64,000 nucleotides of DNA from Methanoregula sp. (GCA_028679075.1 JAJRCF010000006.1:44927-108926); one strand, 5' to 3'. Numbered from the stretch's first letter, positions 16,904-27,520 are shown. Numbers and translations: made by a program. Notes: generated by a model not told the origin, from the sequence alone.

Positions 16904-18718
16904 TTACATCTCCACACGCGTCACGACGCCATGGATCTTATCGGCTGGCAGCTTGTAGAACTGGACAAGGGAGGGGGAGAGGCGCTTGATCGCACCGAAT
17001 ATACGCCAGATCACATGGGTTGTCACGATATCTTCCATGCCATAGAAGATTGTTAATTCATCAATCTCTGCATCTTTTAAGATATGCCCGATATCCACGA
17101 ACTCCATGTAACCGGCATATATCTCGAAGATTGAAAAGCCCCGGGTAACCTCGCGGGTGACCCCCCAGGTTATCCCAAACGGGTCTTCGGTCCGGTTAAT
17201 CGAGACGATGATATTGTCATCATAGATGATCCTGTTATTGAACATGATCCGGGGGATATACTGCGGAAGGTTCCGGAAGTCCCGGGCAAAGAACAACGCA
17301 GTGCCGGAGATCCTGTTCGCCGAATGGTACGCCTCGTTGAATTTTCCCAGGAACTCCTCGAGGGGAACCGGACTTAACGCAGCAACGAGTTTCTTCTGGC
17401 CGTTGACATAGATGAGGATGATGCTGAACGGGATGAATGCGATCACCAGCGACCAGTAGCCCCCGTAGGGGATCTTGTCCAGGTTCGCGATCAGGAATAC
17501 CGTGGTCACTCCGAGAATAATGACGGCTGCCAGGGATTTAATGAACTGCCCGCGGAGGATGAGGATCCACGTAACAAAGACCGCAGTGATTACCATGGTA
17601 CCGCATACTGCGAGACCATAGGCATGGGTGAGGTTGCCGGAAGATCTGAAGACCAGAATAATGAAGAGAACCGCACACAGCAATGCCCAGTTCATGATAT
17701 CGATATAAATCTGGGAACGGAGCTGGGGGGAGGTGTATTCAATGCGCAATAATGGCAAAATCCGCGTGGTAATTCCCTGGTACACAATAGAGAATATTCC
17801 GGAAATCATTGCCTGCGATGCGATGATCGTTGCTGCGATGCTCATCAGCAGGAAGGGAATGTACAGGATTCCGAACTGCGAAAAGATCATCTCAAACAGG
17901 ATATTGTGTGCACCCGGGTGCGTCATGAGGAATGCCCCCTGGCCGAGATAGTTGATCGCCAATGCAACAAAGACAATATACCATGCCTTGATGATCGGCT
18001 CCCTTCCCATGTGCCCCATATCCGCGTACAGTGCTTCAGCGCCGGTTGCGACAAGGATGACCGATGACAGGATTAACAATCCTTCAATCCCGTGAGAGGT
18101 CAGGTAGTGGATCCCGTACAGGGGATTTACCGCAAGCAGGACCTGCGGTGCAGACCAGATGGCAACAAGACCCGCACCCGCGAGTGCAGCAAACCAGAGG
18201 ACCATGACCGGCCCGAAGGTCCACGCCACCTTTTCGCTCCCCCGGGCCTGGATGGCGAAGAGACCGATCGCGATGATCCCTGCGATGATCATCAGGGTCA
18301 CCTGGGATGTATTTTCAAAACCCGGGATGAGGACAATCCCCTCCACAGCCGAGAGCATGCTGATAGCAGGGGTGATGACAGCATCGCCAATGAAAAGTGC
18401 TATGCCGACAATTGCGAGGATGGAGACAAATGCGATCTGGTTACCGGATTTGAGCATCGGGAGCAGGATCTCCTTGAGCACAATCGTCCCGCCTTCACCT
18501 TTCTTGCCGAGATGCATGGCAAGCCAGGTGTACTGGACGGTGACGAGCAGGGTCAGGGTCCAGAGGATCAGGGAGAGAATTCCCATAATGTTTTCGCGGG
18601 TTGGCGGGATGAGAAGAAAAATCGCCGTAAGGGCATAGATGGGACTCGTCCCGATGTCGCCAAATACCAGTCCCATAGACTTGACAACACCATCGAGCGA
18701 GCCGGAATTGTGTGTCAT
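16904..18718 (-). CDS. KUP/HAK family potassium uptake protein
   Basis: GLVFGDIGTSPIYALTAIF, VILVATGAEALYADMGHMGREPI motifs, 604 aa. Confidence 0.93.
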   Translation of the reverse strand: MTHNSGSLDGVVKSMGLVFGDIGTSPIYALTAIFLLIPPTRENIMGILSLILWTLTLLVTVQYTWLAMHLGKKGEGGTIVLKEILLPMLKSGNQIAFVSILAIVGIALFIGDAVITPAISMLSAVEGIVLIPGFENTSQVTLMIIAGIIAIGLFAIQARGSEKVAWTFGPVMVLWFAALAGAGLVAIWSAPQVLLAVNPLYGIHYLTSHGIEGLLILSSVILVATGAEALYADMGHMGREPIIKAWYIVFVALAINYLGQGAFLMTHPGAHNILFEMIFSQFGILYIPFLLMSIAATIIASQAMISGIFSIVYQGITTRILPLLRIEYTSPQLRSQIYIDIMNWALLCAVLFIILVFRSSGNLTHAYGLAVCGTMVITAVFVTWILILRGQFIKSLAAVIILGVTTVFLIANLDKIPYGGYWSLVIAFIPFSIILIYVNGQKKLVAALSPVPLEEFLGKFNEAYHSANRISGTALFFARDFRNLPQYIPRIMFNNRIIYDDNIIVSINRTEDPFGITWGVTREVTRGFSIFEIYAGYMEFVDIGHILKDAEIDELTIFYGMEDIVTTHVIWRIFGAIKRLSPSLVQFYKLPADKIHGVVTRVEM

Positions 18719-18921
18719 GTCGTAGTAGTGCTATCCCAAGGTCGATATATATGCATTCGCTTTTGTCATACCGGATGAGTTCCCGAACAGGGAATCGGTT
18801 GCGAGCAGAGACAGGACGGTCACAAATTAAAAAATTTTCAACGCACCCGGATCAATTATTTTCCGGGGGGATCTCACTGGCAGCCGTGCGACAGCGAAAC
18901 AGACAACAAAAGAAAATACCC

Positions 18922-19632
18922 TCATGCTGAGTCGTTGATCCTTGAGAGGATGAGGACACCGAGGCTGCCATCCCAGCAGATTTCCCTGAATACCATGTCC
19001 AGCCTGACATTGCTGCGGGCTGGCCGCATGAGAAGGACATCGGAAACCTCAACCTGTGCTCCCAGTGAGGCCTGCCGGATCCGCTCCCTGACAATTTCCT
19101 TACGTTCAGGCTGGATCATATCGAGAATATCTTTTCCGACCGGTGTACTGGCCGGATCCGGATCAAACAAACGGAGAAATGCCCGGTTCGCGTACCGGAT
19201 AGCCCCGTCCCGGTACACGATCACAGCATCCGGTGACCATTCCGTGAGGATACGATAATTTTTCTCGCTTTTTTTCAGGTTTTCGCCACTCATCTTATAA
19301 TTCCAGATGAGGCAGGCCGAAGCGGCAAGCATGCAACTAAAAAATATCCGGTTCAGAAGTGCATAGAGCGGGGACATGTCCTGAGGAGAGAGGAAGAAAC
19401 TCGCAGCAATCAGGACAATGATGATACCAGTGACATAAAACGGCCCGTTCCGCACCTCCAGGTAGAGGGTCAGGAAGAGCGGGATGAAATAGAGGATCCA
19501 CGCCGAAAGGCCAAGCGGCGTGTTGATGTCAACGAAGAAGATAATCGTCAGGCAGACAAGGATCTCGAATGAGATCCGGATATTGTCTGCTCCCATCCGG
19601 ACTCCCCCCGTCACGCTCCCTGCATTACTCAC
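18922..19632 (-). CDS. Membrane-anchored PAS domain protein without a kinase domain
   Basis: N-terminal TM segments then PAS (NYRILTEWSPDAVIVYRDGAIRYANRAFLRLF); ORF ends after PAS. Confidence 0.75.
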   Translation of the reverse strand: MSNAGSVTGGVRMGADNIRISFEILVCLTIIFFVDINTPLGLSAWILYFIPLFLTLYLEVRNGPFYVTGIIIVLIAASFFLSPQDMSPLYALLNRIFFSCMLAASACLIWNYKMSGENLKKSEKNYRILTEWSPDAVIVYRDGAIRYANRAFLRLFDPDPASTPVGKDILDMIQPERKEIVRERIRQASLGAQVEVSDVLLMRPARSNVRLDMVFREICWDGSLGVLILSRINDSA

Positions 19633-19743
19633 ATGGCGATATCCATTTTTATGGAATATAAATACTTGGATTCAAGAACCGGGATAAATCCGAAGACAGC
19701 AACGTGATGTGAGCGGAACGGGCTCAGGACCGTGGAGACAAAC

Positions 19744-19815
19744 ATAACCGGGTGGTCATCAGGCCGCGAGGAGGAGAAGAACGGAGTGCTCCGATCGAAG
19801 CCATCCGGTTTCTTC
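19744..19815. repeat. Degenerate partial copy of hairpin repeat
   Basis: ggtggtcatcaggccgcgaggaggagaagaacg vs gcggtcataaggccgcgaggacgagaagaacg at 14215. Confidence 0.6.
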
Positions 19816-20081
19816 GGTTTCTGGAATATCCGTACTATTCATCATTCGCCCCCCATGATTCCCGACAATGATCCTCCTTGCAGATGATTAAATACAACAT
19901 CATTCACATTAAATTACTGCGCGTGAAAAATAATTCACCCTGACCACAAAACACGGGAGAAGATAGCGGTTTTTTTGAGAGGGTTTGGCCGGTTTTTTCT
20001 GGATAGCAGGGGGCATCACGAAAAAACAACAGGGCTCTCCCGGGGTCCTGGCAGATGACCGTCAGATAATGAGGAATACCG

Positions 20082-22424
20082 ATGATAAAAGAGATCTTTG
20101 AAGGCATTGCGAACACGATCATCAGGAGACCGAAACTGGTCGCGGTACTGATCCTTGTCCTCTTCGGCATCGGTATTTACGGCACGACCCTGCTCACCAT
20201 GGAGACGGGATGGAAGACCTATGTATTCAAGGATTCTCCTTCCGGGGCCATTGAGAAAAAATACAATGAGGACTACAAGTCGGATACGATCATCCTCATC
20301 ATCGAAGCCGGCGACTCGCTCAGCCCGGATGTCCTGGACTATGTCGATAATCTCGAAACGGATCTGCGGCAACAGCAGAATATCGAGAGCGTCCAGAGCA
20401 TCACCGATGTCCTGAAGATGTACAACGGGGGCACGCTGCCCTCGTCGCAGGAACAGACGCTCGCCATTGTCAATACCCTTCCCGAAAGCACCCGCAACAC
20501 GCTCTATCCTTCTAATGTGCTGACCCTCGTCCAGATCAAGCTCACGCCGGGATTGTCTGAGAAGGTCCAGAAGTCCGTACTCAGCAACGCACAATCGGTC
20601 GTCGACACGTCCGCTGCACCACCCGGTGTGACCGTTGAAATGTCCGGTTCGCCGGCATTCTCCCAGCAGATGAGCGCGGGACTCATGAGCAACATGGGCA
20701 TCCTCATTGGAGGTGCCATGGTCCTGATGATCATCACGATGGGGATCCTTTTTTCCTATGTCCGGCACCGGTTCATGCCGGTCCTGCTCGTCGCGATCGG
20801 TCTCGTCACCTCTCTTGGCCTGATGGGTATTGCCGGCATCAGCCTGAACATGGCGGTGATCGGGGCCTTCCCGGTCCTCATCGGCCTTGGGATCGATTAC
20901 GCGATCCAGTTCCATGCCCGGTTCGATGAGGAGGCGAGGAAAGGATCCCTTGATGATGCGGTCTTTATTACCGTGACCCGCACCGGCCCGGCCGTCATGT
21001 ATGCGATGCTCGCCACATCCATGGGATTTGTGGCCATGTATGTCTCAACGGTCCCGATGATCCGCTCGTTCGGGGTTGTCTCCATCATCGGCATCAACAC
21101 CTGCTTCTGGGTATCCTGCATCGGCATGCCCACGATCGCCCTCCTGGTGAACTACAAGCCCAAGCCCGAAAAGACCGGGCAGTGCTATGCTGTGGGAACG
21201 GATGCGTGCGATACGATCATCGATAACCCGAAGAACCGTGCCAGAAACGGGAAGAAAAGTTCCTTCTCCTATGGAGAGTTCCTCACTAGTACCTCCGTAA
21301 AAATTGCAAAGAACCCGATCCCTGTCCTTCTCGTTGCCGGTCTTATCGCCCTTATCGGGTTCCAGATCGACCCGACCATCCCGGTCAGTTCTGATGAGAA
21401 TGCCTTTGTTCCCTCGGATATGCCGGCCAAGATCAACATGGAGAAGGTCAGCCGGGTCATTGGTGCAACCAGTACCGCAGACCTGCTGGTCCAGGGATCA
21501 CGGGTAACCGACCTCGATACCGTGATATGGATAAAGGAGTTCCAGAACTACGAACTCTCGCACCATGCGGAAATGACCGGGGCGACAAGCATCGCCACGT
21601 ATGTCCTCCAGTATAACGGCGGCGTGATGCCGGAGACGCAGGACCAGCTCAATACCGTGCTCTCAAAAATACCGGAAGTTACACGGGAATCCGTCCTGAG
21701 TGACCCGATGTGCGGGATCATAAAGTTCAGCACCAAAAAGATCTCGATCTCCCAGCAGAACGCCCTAAAAGAGCAGGTGAAAAAGGATATTGCGTTCCTC
21801 GAACCCCCCATCGGGATCTCGGTAGAGCCCGCCGGGAACTTCGAGGTGACAACCACGCTCTTAAAGGCCATGTCAGACTCGAAGGATACGATGACCCTGC
21901 TCGGGTTCATCTTTGTCTTCATCTTCCTGATCCTTGTCTACCGGCACCTCCACGCGGTCTCACCGATCATCCCGATCATCTTCGTGGTCGGCTGGAACGC
22001 GGTCATGATGTACCTGATCGGGCTCACCTACAACCCGCTCACGGCAACCCTCGGGTCGATGACGATCGGTGTTGCCGCAGAATACACGATCCTTGTCATG
22101 GAGCGGTATGCAGAAGAGGAGGAGCGGCTCCATGACCCGATAGCCGCCATCCAGGAGAGCGTCCAGAAGATCGGCACGGCGATCACGGTCTCGGGCCTTG
22201 CGACCTTCTTCGGGTTCTCGGCACTCTGCCTTGCGACCTTCCCCATCATCAGCAACTTCGGTATCTCTACTCTCATCGCCGTCGCGTTCTCCCTGGTGGG
22301 CGCGATCTTTATCATGCCGGCAGCGCTCGCTGTCGTGGGCAGTCTGGATGAATGGCTCAGGGCAAAAAAGTCACAGGTGTTCACGAAAAAAGAGAATGAT
22401 CCAAGTCCCGGCAATACTCCGTAA
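20082..22424 (+). CDS. RND superfamily exporter (HAE3/MMPL-like)
   Basis: 780 aa, duplicated TM blocks, ASLNMAVIGAFPVLIGLGIDYAIQF-like and LGSMTIGVAAEYTILVMERY motifs. Confidence 0.92.
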   Translation: MIKEIFEGIANTIIRRPKLVAVLILVLFGIGIYGTTLLTMETGWKTYVFKDSPSGAIEKKYNEDYKSDTIILIIEAGDSLSPDVLDYVDNLETDLRQQQNIESVQSITDVLKMYNGGTLPSSQEQTLAIVNTLPESTRNTLYPSNVLTLVQIKLTPGLSEKVQKSVLSNAQSVVDTSAAPPGVTVEMSGSPAFSQQMSAGLMSNMGILIGGAMVLMIITMGILFSYVRHRFMPVLLVAIGLVTSLGLMGIAGISLNMAVIGAFPVLIGLGIDYAIQFHARFDEEARKGSLDDAVFITVTRTGPAVMYAMLATSMGFVAMYVSTVPMIRSFGVVSIIGINTCFWVSCIGMPTIALLVNYKPKPEKTGQCYAVGTDACDTIIDNPKNRARNGKKSSFSYGEFLTSTSVKIAKNPIPVLLVAGLIALIGFQIDPTIPVSSDENAFVPSDMPAKINMEKVSRVIGATSTADLLVQGSRVTDLDTVIWIKEFQNYELSHHAEMTGATSIATYVLQYNGGVMPETQDQLNTVLSKIPEVTRESVLSDPMCGIIKFSTKKISISQQNALKEQVKKDIAFLEPPIGISVEPAGNFEVTTTLLKAMSDSKDTMTLLGFIFVFIFLILVYRHLHAVSPIIPIIFVVGWNAVMMYLIGLTYNPLTATLGSMTIGVAAEYTILVMERYAEEEERLHDPIAAIQESVQKIGTAITVSGLATFFGFSALCLATFPIISNFGISTLIAVAFSLVGAIFIMPAALAVVGSLDEWLRAKKSQVFTKKENDPSPGNTP

Positions 22425-22660
22425 CCCCGGAATTTTTCCGGGACGGCCACGGACACCGACGGGACCGGGTTCACAGGTTTTTTCCACCATCATTTTTAAA
22501 AAATTAAAAAAACCCGGTACACTCAAATTTTTTCGGGCTTTACTAAAAAAACCGGAATCCCCGTCGTTCCAATCCTCTCGCATACGCGTAGAAAAAACCG
22601 GAGAACAGATCAAAACGCCTAATATCTCGCATACCAGATCCGGATCACGTGGTGCCACAC

Positions 22661-23011
22661 ATGGCAGATAATTACCGTATCAGGGAGATCACGGACGAGG
22701 AGTACGACAAACTCACGCCGGACCAGCAGTTCGGGTATAACCTGGACGCCTGCACCCGGAGAGAATTAGCCTGGGCGAAAAAAGATTACGATGCCACGAT
22801 GAGTATTGTTGGTCCTGCATCCCTTGCGATCATTACCAACGTCACTGGTCTCCTCGTCTTCGTCCTCACCAGTTCCTTCCTCTCGGTCCTCCTTGTTGTC
22901 GGCGGGACTTCGGTTGCAGTGTTATGGGCGGTCATCCGCGTTGTCTTGCGTTCCCATGCGTACCGGCACCTGCGGGATACCGAAACCGAGCCCACGTCCA
23001 CAACCGGATAA
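22661..23011 (+). CDS. Small two-TM membrane protein
   Basis: MADNYRIREITDEEYDKLTPDQQFGYNLDAC... then two hydrophobic helices. Confidence 0.6.
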   Translation: MADNYRIREITDEEYDKLTPDQQFGYNLDACTRRELAWAKKDYDATMSIVGPASLAIITNVTGLLVFVLTSSFLSVLLVVGGTSVAVLWAVIRVVLRSHAYRHLRDTETEPTSTTG

Positions 23012-23087
23012 TACGCAGGCGGGTAAAACACCGGCCTGTATTCAGGCCCTGCAGTCCAGTACCTGAATACTATTACACACGTCCCGC

Positions 23088-23366
23088 TTACGGTCCGGAG
23101 ATCCTGAACTCACAGGTCTTGTTCTCCCTGCAGACCTGGCAGACCTGGAGAATTATTTCACAGTGAACACAGTCAGGCTTATTCGCGAGCTCGCAGTTAT
23201 CGCAATCCGGCTCATCGGGCTCCGGGCAATCGCCATCAGGGCTATGACATTGTCCGGGAACCCCGGGCTTTTTCTTAAACTCTTCCATGCACACGTTACA
23301 GAGGGCATCGAGGCAGGACTCGCATTCTGCGGCCAGGGGATCGCAACCCCAGTTCAGGTATGTCAT
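23088..23366 (-). CDS. Cysteine-rich small protein with five CxxC motifs
   Basis: CESC, CNVC, CDNC, CVHC, CQVC; 14 cysteines. Confidence 0.65.
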   Translation of the reverse strand: MTYLNWGCDPLAAECESCLDALCNVCMEEFKKKPGVPGQCHSPDGDCPEPDEPDCDNCELANKPDCVHCEIILQVCQVCRENKTCEFRISGP

Positions 23367-23466
23367 GACGGTATCCCAGCTATAGTGTACTGCGGACAAA
23401 AAATAATTGCGACAGGAAACGTGATCATAAAATTTTACCTTCGCGGAGAGCGTATAAAAAAAGCAT

Positions 23467-24633
23467 ATGGTCCGGCTGCACTACATCGACAACCTCCGGT
23501 GGATGAGCATCCTCCTGGTCTTTGTTGTCCATGCGGCCGTTGTCTTCTCTGACGGGTGGTTCGGGTATTACGTGACATCGGCATACTCGTCCGAGGCAGC
23601 GCTCGTCATTCTTCTCCTGATCATGCCGTGGCTGATGCTGCTTCTCTTCTGCATCGCCGGCATCAGCACGCGGTTTGCACTCGCGAAGAGGGCCCCCTCC
23701 CTCTACCTGAAGGAGCGGGTCGTAAAACTCCTGGTCCCGTTCCTTGCCGGCATTGTCCTGCTCTGCCCCATCCTCGCGTACTTCGGCATGAAGTCCCACG
23801 GGTACCCGGATGTTACCTTCCCGGAGGCGGTTGTGCATTTCTTCTCCAGCTGGAACAACATCCGGGACCCGTCGGGATTCACCGGTGACTTCGACATGGG
23901 CCATCTCTGGTTCATCGGGTACCTGTTCGTGATCTCGGTGGCTGCCCTTGGATTCATCCTGCTTACACAGAAACAGCAGCGTACCGGCATCAGCCCGGAG
24001 ACGGTCAGCCTGCCATTCCTCATCCTTCTCGTTGTACCGCTCTGGCTCCTGAATGGTATCGGCCCCGGCGTAGACGGGTACACGCTGGCCTCGTACTTTG
24101 CGGTCTTCCTCTTTGGGTATTACTTCCTTTCAGATGATACAGTCCTCGCCCGGCTGGAGAACCATTGGGCGGTCCTCGCCGCCATATGGGCAGTCCTCAC
24201 GCTCTGCCTCCTTGCCGTGGGTGCCGGCATCCTGCCCGGTGGTTCTGCAATCGATGATATTACGGCCTCACCGCTCGCGCCGCTCACCGGGTGGGTGGGC
24301 GTCCTCGCGGTCCTGGGCACTGGCCGGCACCTGCTCAACCGGACTGGCAGGGCAGAAGCGTACCTGAGCGCATCCTCGTACCCCATCTATATCCTCCAGT
24401 CGCCGGTCCTCGTGGCGGTTGCGTGGTACGTGGTGGCGCTCCCCTTTGGCCCGCTCATGCAGTATTTCCTGATCCTGGCCGCGAGCATTCCCGGCACCTT
24501 CGCCCTGTATGAGATCATACGGCGGCTGCCGGGCGTGCGGGTGCTGTTCGGGGTCGCGGGGCAAAAAAAGAAACGGTGTAACGTTCCGGCATTCCCCGTG
24601 GCTGATCGGGCAGGCCGCGGGAAAGAGAGATAA
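23467..24633 (+). CDS. Acyltransferase 3 family membrane protein
   Basis: RLHYIDNLRWMSILLVFVVHAAVVF, multi-TM, GHLWFIGYLF. Confidence 0.87.
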   Translation: MVRLHYIDNLRWMSILLVFVVHAAVVFSDGWFGYYVTSAYSSEAALVILLLIMPWLMLLLFCIAGISTRFALAKRAPSLYLKERVVKLLVPFLAGIVLLCPILAYFGMKSHGYPDVTFPEAVVHFFSSWNNIRDPSGFTGDFDMGHLWFIGYLFVISVAALGFILLTQKQQRTGISPETVSLPFLILLVVPLWLLNGIGPGVDGYTLASYFAVFLFGYYFLSDDTVLARLENHWAVLAAIWAVLTLCLLAVGAGILPGGSAIDDITASPLAPLTGWVGVLAVLGTGRHLLNRTGRAEAYLSASSYPIYILQSPVLVAVAWYVVALPFGPLMQYFLILAASIPGTFALYEIIRRLPGVRVLFGVAGQKKKRCNVPAFPVADRAGRGKER

Positions 24634-24673
24634 TACTCCTGTCACGGGTAAGCCGGGGAGTTCCTGCCCGTGC

Positions 24674-24991
24674 TCATACCGGTTCCTGTTTGACAGCCCG
24701 GATTTCATCGATGTAATCCTGCAGGCGGGCGTGGTAGACCTCGATCAGGATCTGTGCCGCGATCGATGAATTACACGAACAGTTTGAGAGCCCGATACTC
24801 CGGATCTCTTCAGGGTGGGAGTCGTTCGGCCCAAATATTTCATCAATCGCCGACCAGGTCTTCGAACACCAGCCGATAAAATCGTAATATTCCAAAAGGC
24901 CGTACTCGTTCTGTTTAATCGCATTGATCGCGTCGATCCTCTCGTTCAGCAGGAGAATTGCCTTCTCCGGGGATATTTTCAGGTCCGGCAT
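24674..24991 (-). CDS. Hypothetical protein
   Basis: 105-aa helical ORF with ATG start. Confidence 0.6.
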   Translation of the reverse strand: MPDLKISPEKAILLLNERIDAINAIKQNEYGLLEYYDFIGWCSKTWSAIDEIFGPNDSHPEEIRSIGLSNCSCNSSIAAQILIEVYHARLQDYIDEIRAVKQEPV

Positions 24992-25036
24992 AGGGGTACG
25001 TCCACACTAATGATTCACTGACCCACCAGAAAAAGA

Positions 25037-25291
25037 TTATTTTTTATGCAGCGCGTCGTGTTGCCTGATTTTCATGGCAGCATAAAAATTACCTAAAGTA
25101 ATTAAATCTGCCCCCTGCTCCCTTGCGAATTTAATCGCGCCGGTCTTTTTTGAAGGGAACCTGTTACCGTCCTTGAGAACCGTAACGCGTTGTGTATCGT
25201 CGGACCTCTTGTCCGGATTGCAGGTCTTCCAACCGGGTTTACCGGATACTGGAAAAATTATTATCGGATCCGTTCCTGCCATTTCCTCCAT
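25037..25291 (-). CDS. Hypothetical small protein
   Basis: 84-aa ORF; no recognised family. Confidence 0.45.
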   Translation of the reverse strand: MEEMAGTDPIIIFPVSGKPGWKTCNPDKRSDDTQRVTVLKDGNRFPSKKTGAIKFAREQGADLITLGNFYAAMKIRQHDALHKK

Positions 25292-25478
25292 CAAACTTAT
25301 GTGTGGTGCACGACATTTTCCTAAGTTATTAAAAAAGGGATCCGTGAACAGAAATTATAAATTTCCTCCAAAATTGTGTATTTTTTTAAAAATGCCTGAA
25401 AAATGTTTAAATAAAATAAGATCCAAATCCACAATAGGACGTCGATGAGCTATCATACTCAATCAATCAGGTGTACGC

Positions 25479-26066
25479 ATGAAAGTATCCAAACCAGATG
25501 AAGACGCATTCACCGGACTCGAAGCCGCGATTGTGCTTGTCGCATTCATTGTCGTTGCAGCAGTGTTCGCTTATGTGATGCTCGGTGCCGGGTTTGCAAC
25601 CACCGAGAAATCACAGGCGACCGTTCACTCTGCGATCGGCCAGGCAACCTCCGGGATCCAGCCTGCAGGGCAGATCAGTATGCAGGCAGATAGTACCGGC
25701 AACGGTGTCCAGAAACTCTCCTTCTTCCTCCAGCTCGCCGCAGCAGGTACCGGGACGGATATGGGAACCGTTGCGTATACACTGACCACTCCCCAGAAGA
25801 CCCAGACGTACTCAAGTAACGAAGTGGATTATACCTGGGTCAAGGAAGCCTCGGGGACGGGAAGCAACCATGGGACCCATACCGGTGTGCTCAATCCCCG
25901 GGAGATGGTCCTGGTAACGATCACCACAACCGGGTTCAGTTCAACGGACATGGGCCTTAACACCAAGTTTATCGTAGAAGTGAAGCCTTCCAATGCTGCA
26001 GCAGTGACCCTTACGGGCACGGTCCCGGGTGCAATGAGTGGCGACAACTGGTATGATGTATACTGA
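25479..26066 (+). CDS. Archaellin (archaeal flagellin) precursor
   Basis: Class III-type N-terminus DEDAFTGLEAAIVLVAFIVVAAVFAYVMLGAGFATTEKS. Confidence 0.9.
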   Translation: MKVSKPDEDAFTGLEAAIVLVAFIVVAAVFAYVMLGAGFATTEKSQATVHSAIGQATSGIQPAGQISMQADSTGNGVQKLSFFLQLAAAGTGTDMGTVAYTLTTPQKTQTYSSNEVDYTWVKEASGTGSNHGTHTGVLNPREMVLVTITTTGFSSTDMGLNTKFIVEVKPSNAAAVTLTGTVPGAMSGDNWYDVY

Positions 26067-26209
26067 TCCGGATAAGAATTTTTAAAAATTTCCGGTAATT
26101 CATCCTTTTTCTGAAAGAATTCTGTATAAAAATTACCTGTTTTTCCAGTTTTTTTCCCGATCTTTTCCAACCGGCAAAGAAACTCTTATCCGTCACACAC
26201 ACTAATCAC

Positions 26210-26788
26210 ATGCCGGAGAAAACCATCATGGAGAAGATCACGCTCGGCCCGGTGCCGTACATGAGTGTCATGCCCACCCTGCTCGTGGGCGCAAACGTGA
26301 AGGGGAAAGCAAACTACATGGCCGCCGCATGGGCAACCGTTGCCTGTATGGCGCCGCCCATGGTCTGCGTGGCGCTCAACAAGGCACGTTACACGGTGAA
26401 GGGGATCGAGGAGAACAAGACGTTCAGCCTGAACATTCCGTCAACCGGGCAGGTTGTGGAGGCAGACCACTGCGGGCTTGTCTCCGGTGCACAGGAGGAC
26501 AAGTCGGAGGTTTTTGCATCGTTCTATGGGAAACTGAAGAGTGCGCCGATGGCGGAGGAATGCCCGGTCAATATCGAGTGCAGGCTCTTCAAATCCGTGG
26601 ACTGCGGGAGCCACCTGCTGTACATTGGAGAGGTTGCGGAGATCCATGCGGATAAGGCGTGCGTGACGGACGGGAAACCGGATGTTGCGAAGATCCGCCC
26701 GATCGTGTACGCCCAGGCAACGTATTTCGGTGTAGGTAAGCAGGTGGAGAAGGCATTCTCGGCCGGGAAGAAGTATTCGAAAAAGTAA
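26210..26788 (+). CDS. Flavin reductase-like FMN-binding protein
   Basis: PVPYMSVMPTLLVGANVKGKANYMAAAWATVACMAPPMVCVALNKARYTVKGIEENKTFSLNIPS. Confidence 0.88.
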   Translation: MPEKTIMEKITLGPVPYMSVMPTLLVGANVKGKANYMAAAWATVACMAPPMVCVALNKARYTVKGIEENKTFSLNIPSTGQVVEADHCGLVSGAQEDKSEVFASFYGKLKSAPMAEECPVNIECRLFKSVDCGSHLLYIGEVAEIHADKACVTDGKPDVAKIRPIVYAQATYFGVGKQVEKAFSAGKKYSKK

Positions 26789-26905
26789 GGCAGCATTTTC
26801 CCGGCACTTTTTTTATTTCACGTATGCCCTGTTCCATATGTTAATCCCACCCGGCATCCAAATCCCCTCTTCACACGCAGATCATCGGACGGAGGAAGCA
26901 GGGAT

Positions 26906-27175
26906 ATGGTTAACAAAGGCTGGCAGTTGCGGATGAAGCGCCTTGTCGAACGACTCGTCACACGTGAACGGAGGCTTCCGCTTTCGAAGCTGGAGAAGGA
27001 CCTCCTCGCGCTGGGATTTGTCGAACTCGGGGCCGACCAGGTGGCAATGGCATTTGAGCACATCGCCATGGAACTCTACCTCGAGCTCGAGCTGGATGAC
27101 CGTCGCTGTATCCACAGTTATTTCATAGTGCCCTTTGACGAGAAGGAGAAGAGGCAGCGGAAGTACCGGTGGTGA
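26906..27175 (+). CDS. Small conserved-looking hypothetical protein
   Basis: 89-aa ORF with ATG start and highly charged composition. Confidence 0.55.
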   Translation: MVNKGWQLRMKRLVERLVTRERRLPLSKLEKDLLALGFVELGADQVAMAFEHIAMELYLELELDDRRCIHSYFIVPFDEKEKRQRKYRW

Positions 27176-27349
27176 GGCGGCATAACGCCCGGGTCCCCCG
27201 GTACGCGATATCACGGTCTTGCACCAGTACAGGCCTGCCATATATTGACCACTGTCTCAAGGTAACATGTGCCATCAAACTGCAGCACATTGTCTCGTCA
27301 ATAGGGGAAAAGAAGGATACTCCCGGCCGCCCGTGCTTTCCGTTAACGG

Positions 27350-27520
27350 TCAGCTTTCAGCGGGTCCGGTTGAGGTTTTTTGGGAATATGATTTTTCTTC
27401 CTTTGGAGAGGAATTGGTCTCCCGTTCCTGAGCATATTTCACTGCCGATTCCACCGGTATTGAAATGCTGATGACGCATGCAAGAACGAGTCCGAATGTA
27501 ACGAAGGGATTCCTTTTCAT
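27350..27520 (-). CDS. Possible 56-aa secreted peptide
   Basis: Read by hand (below ORF-track length cutoff): MKRNPFVTFGLVLACVISISIPVESAVKYAQERETNSSPKEEKSYSQKTSTGPAES, signal-peptide-like. Confidence 0.35.
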   Translation of the reverse strand: MKRNPFVTFGLVLACVISISIPVESAVKYAQERETNSSPKEEKSYSQKTSTGPAES

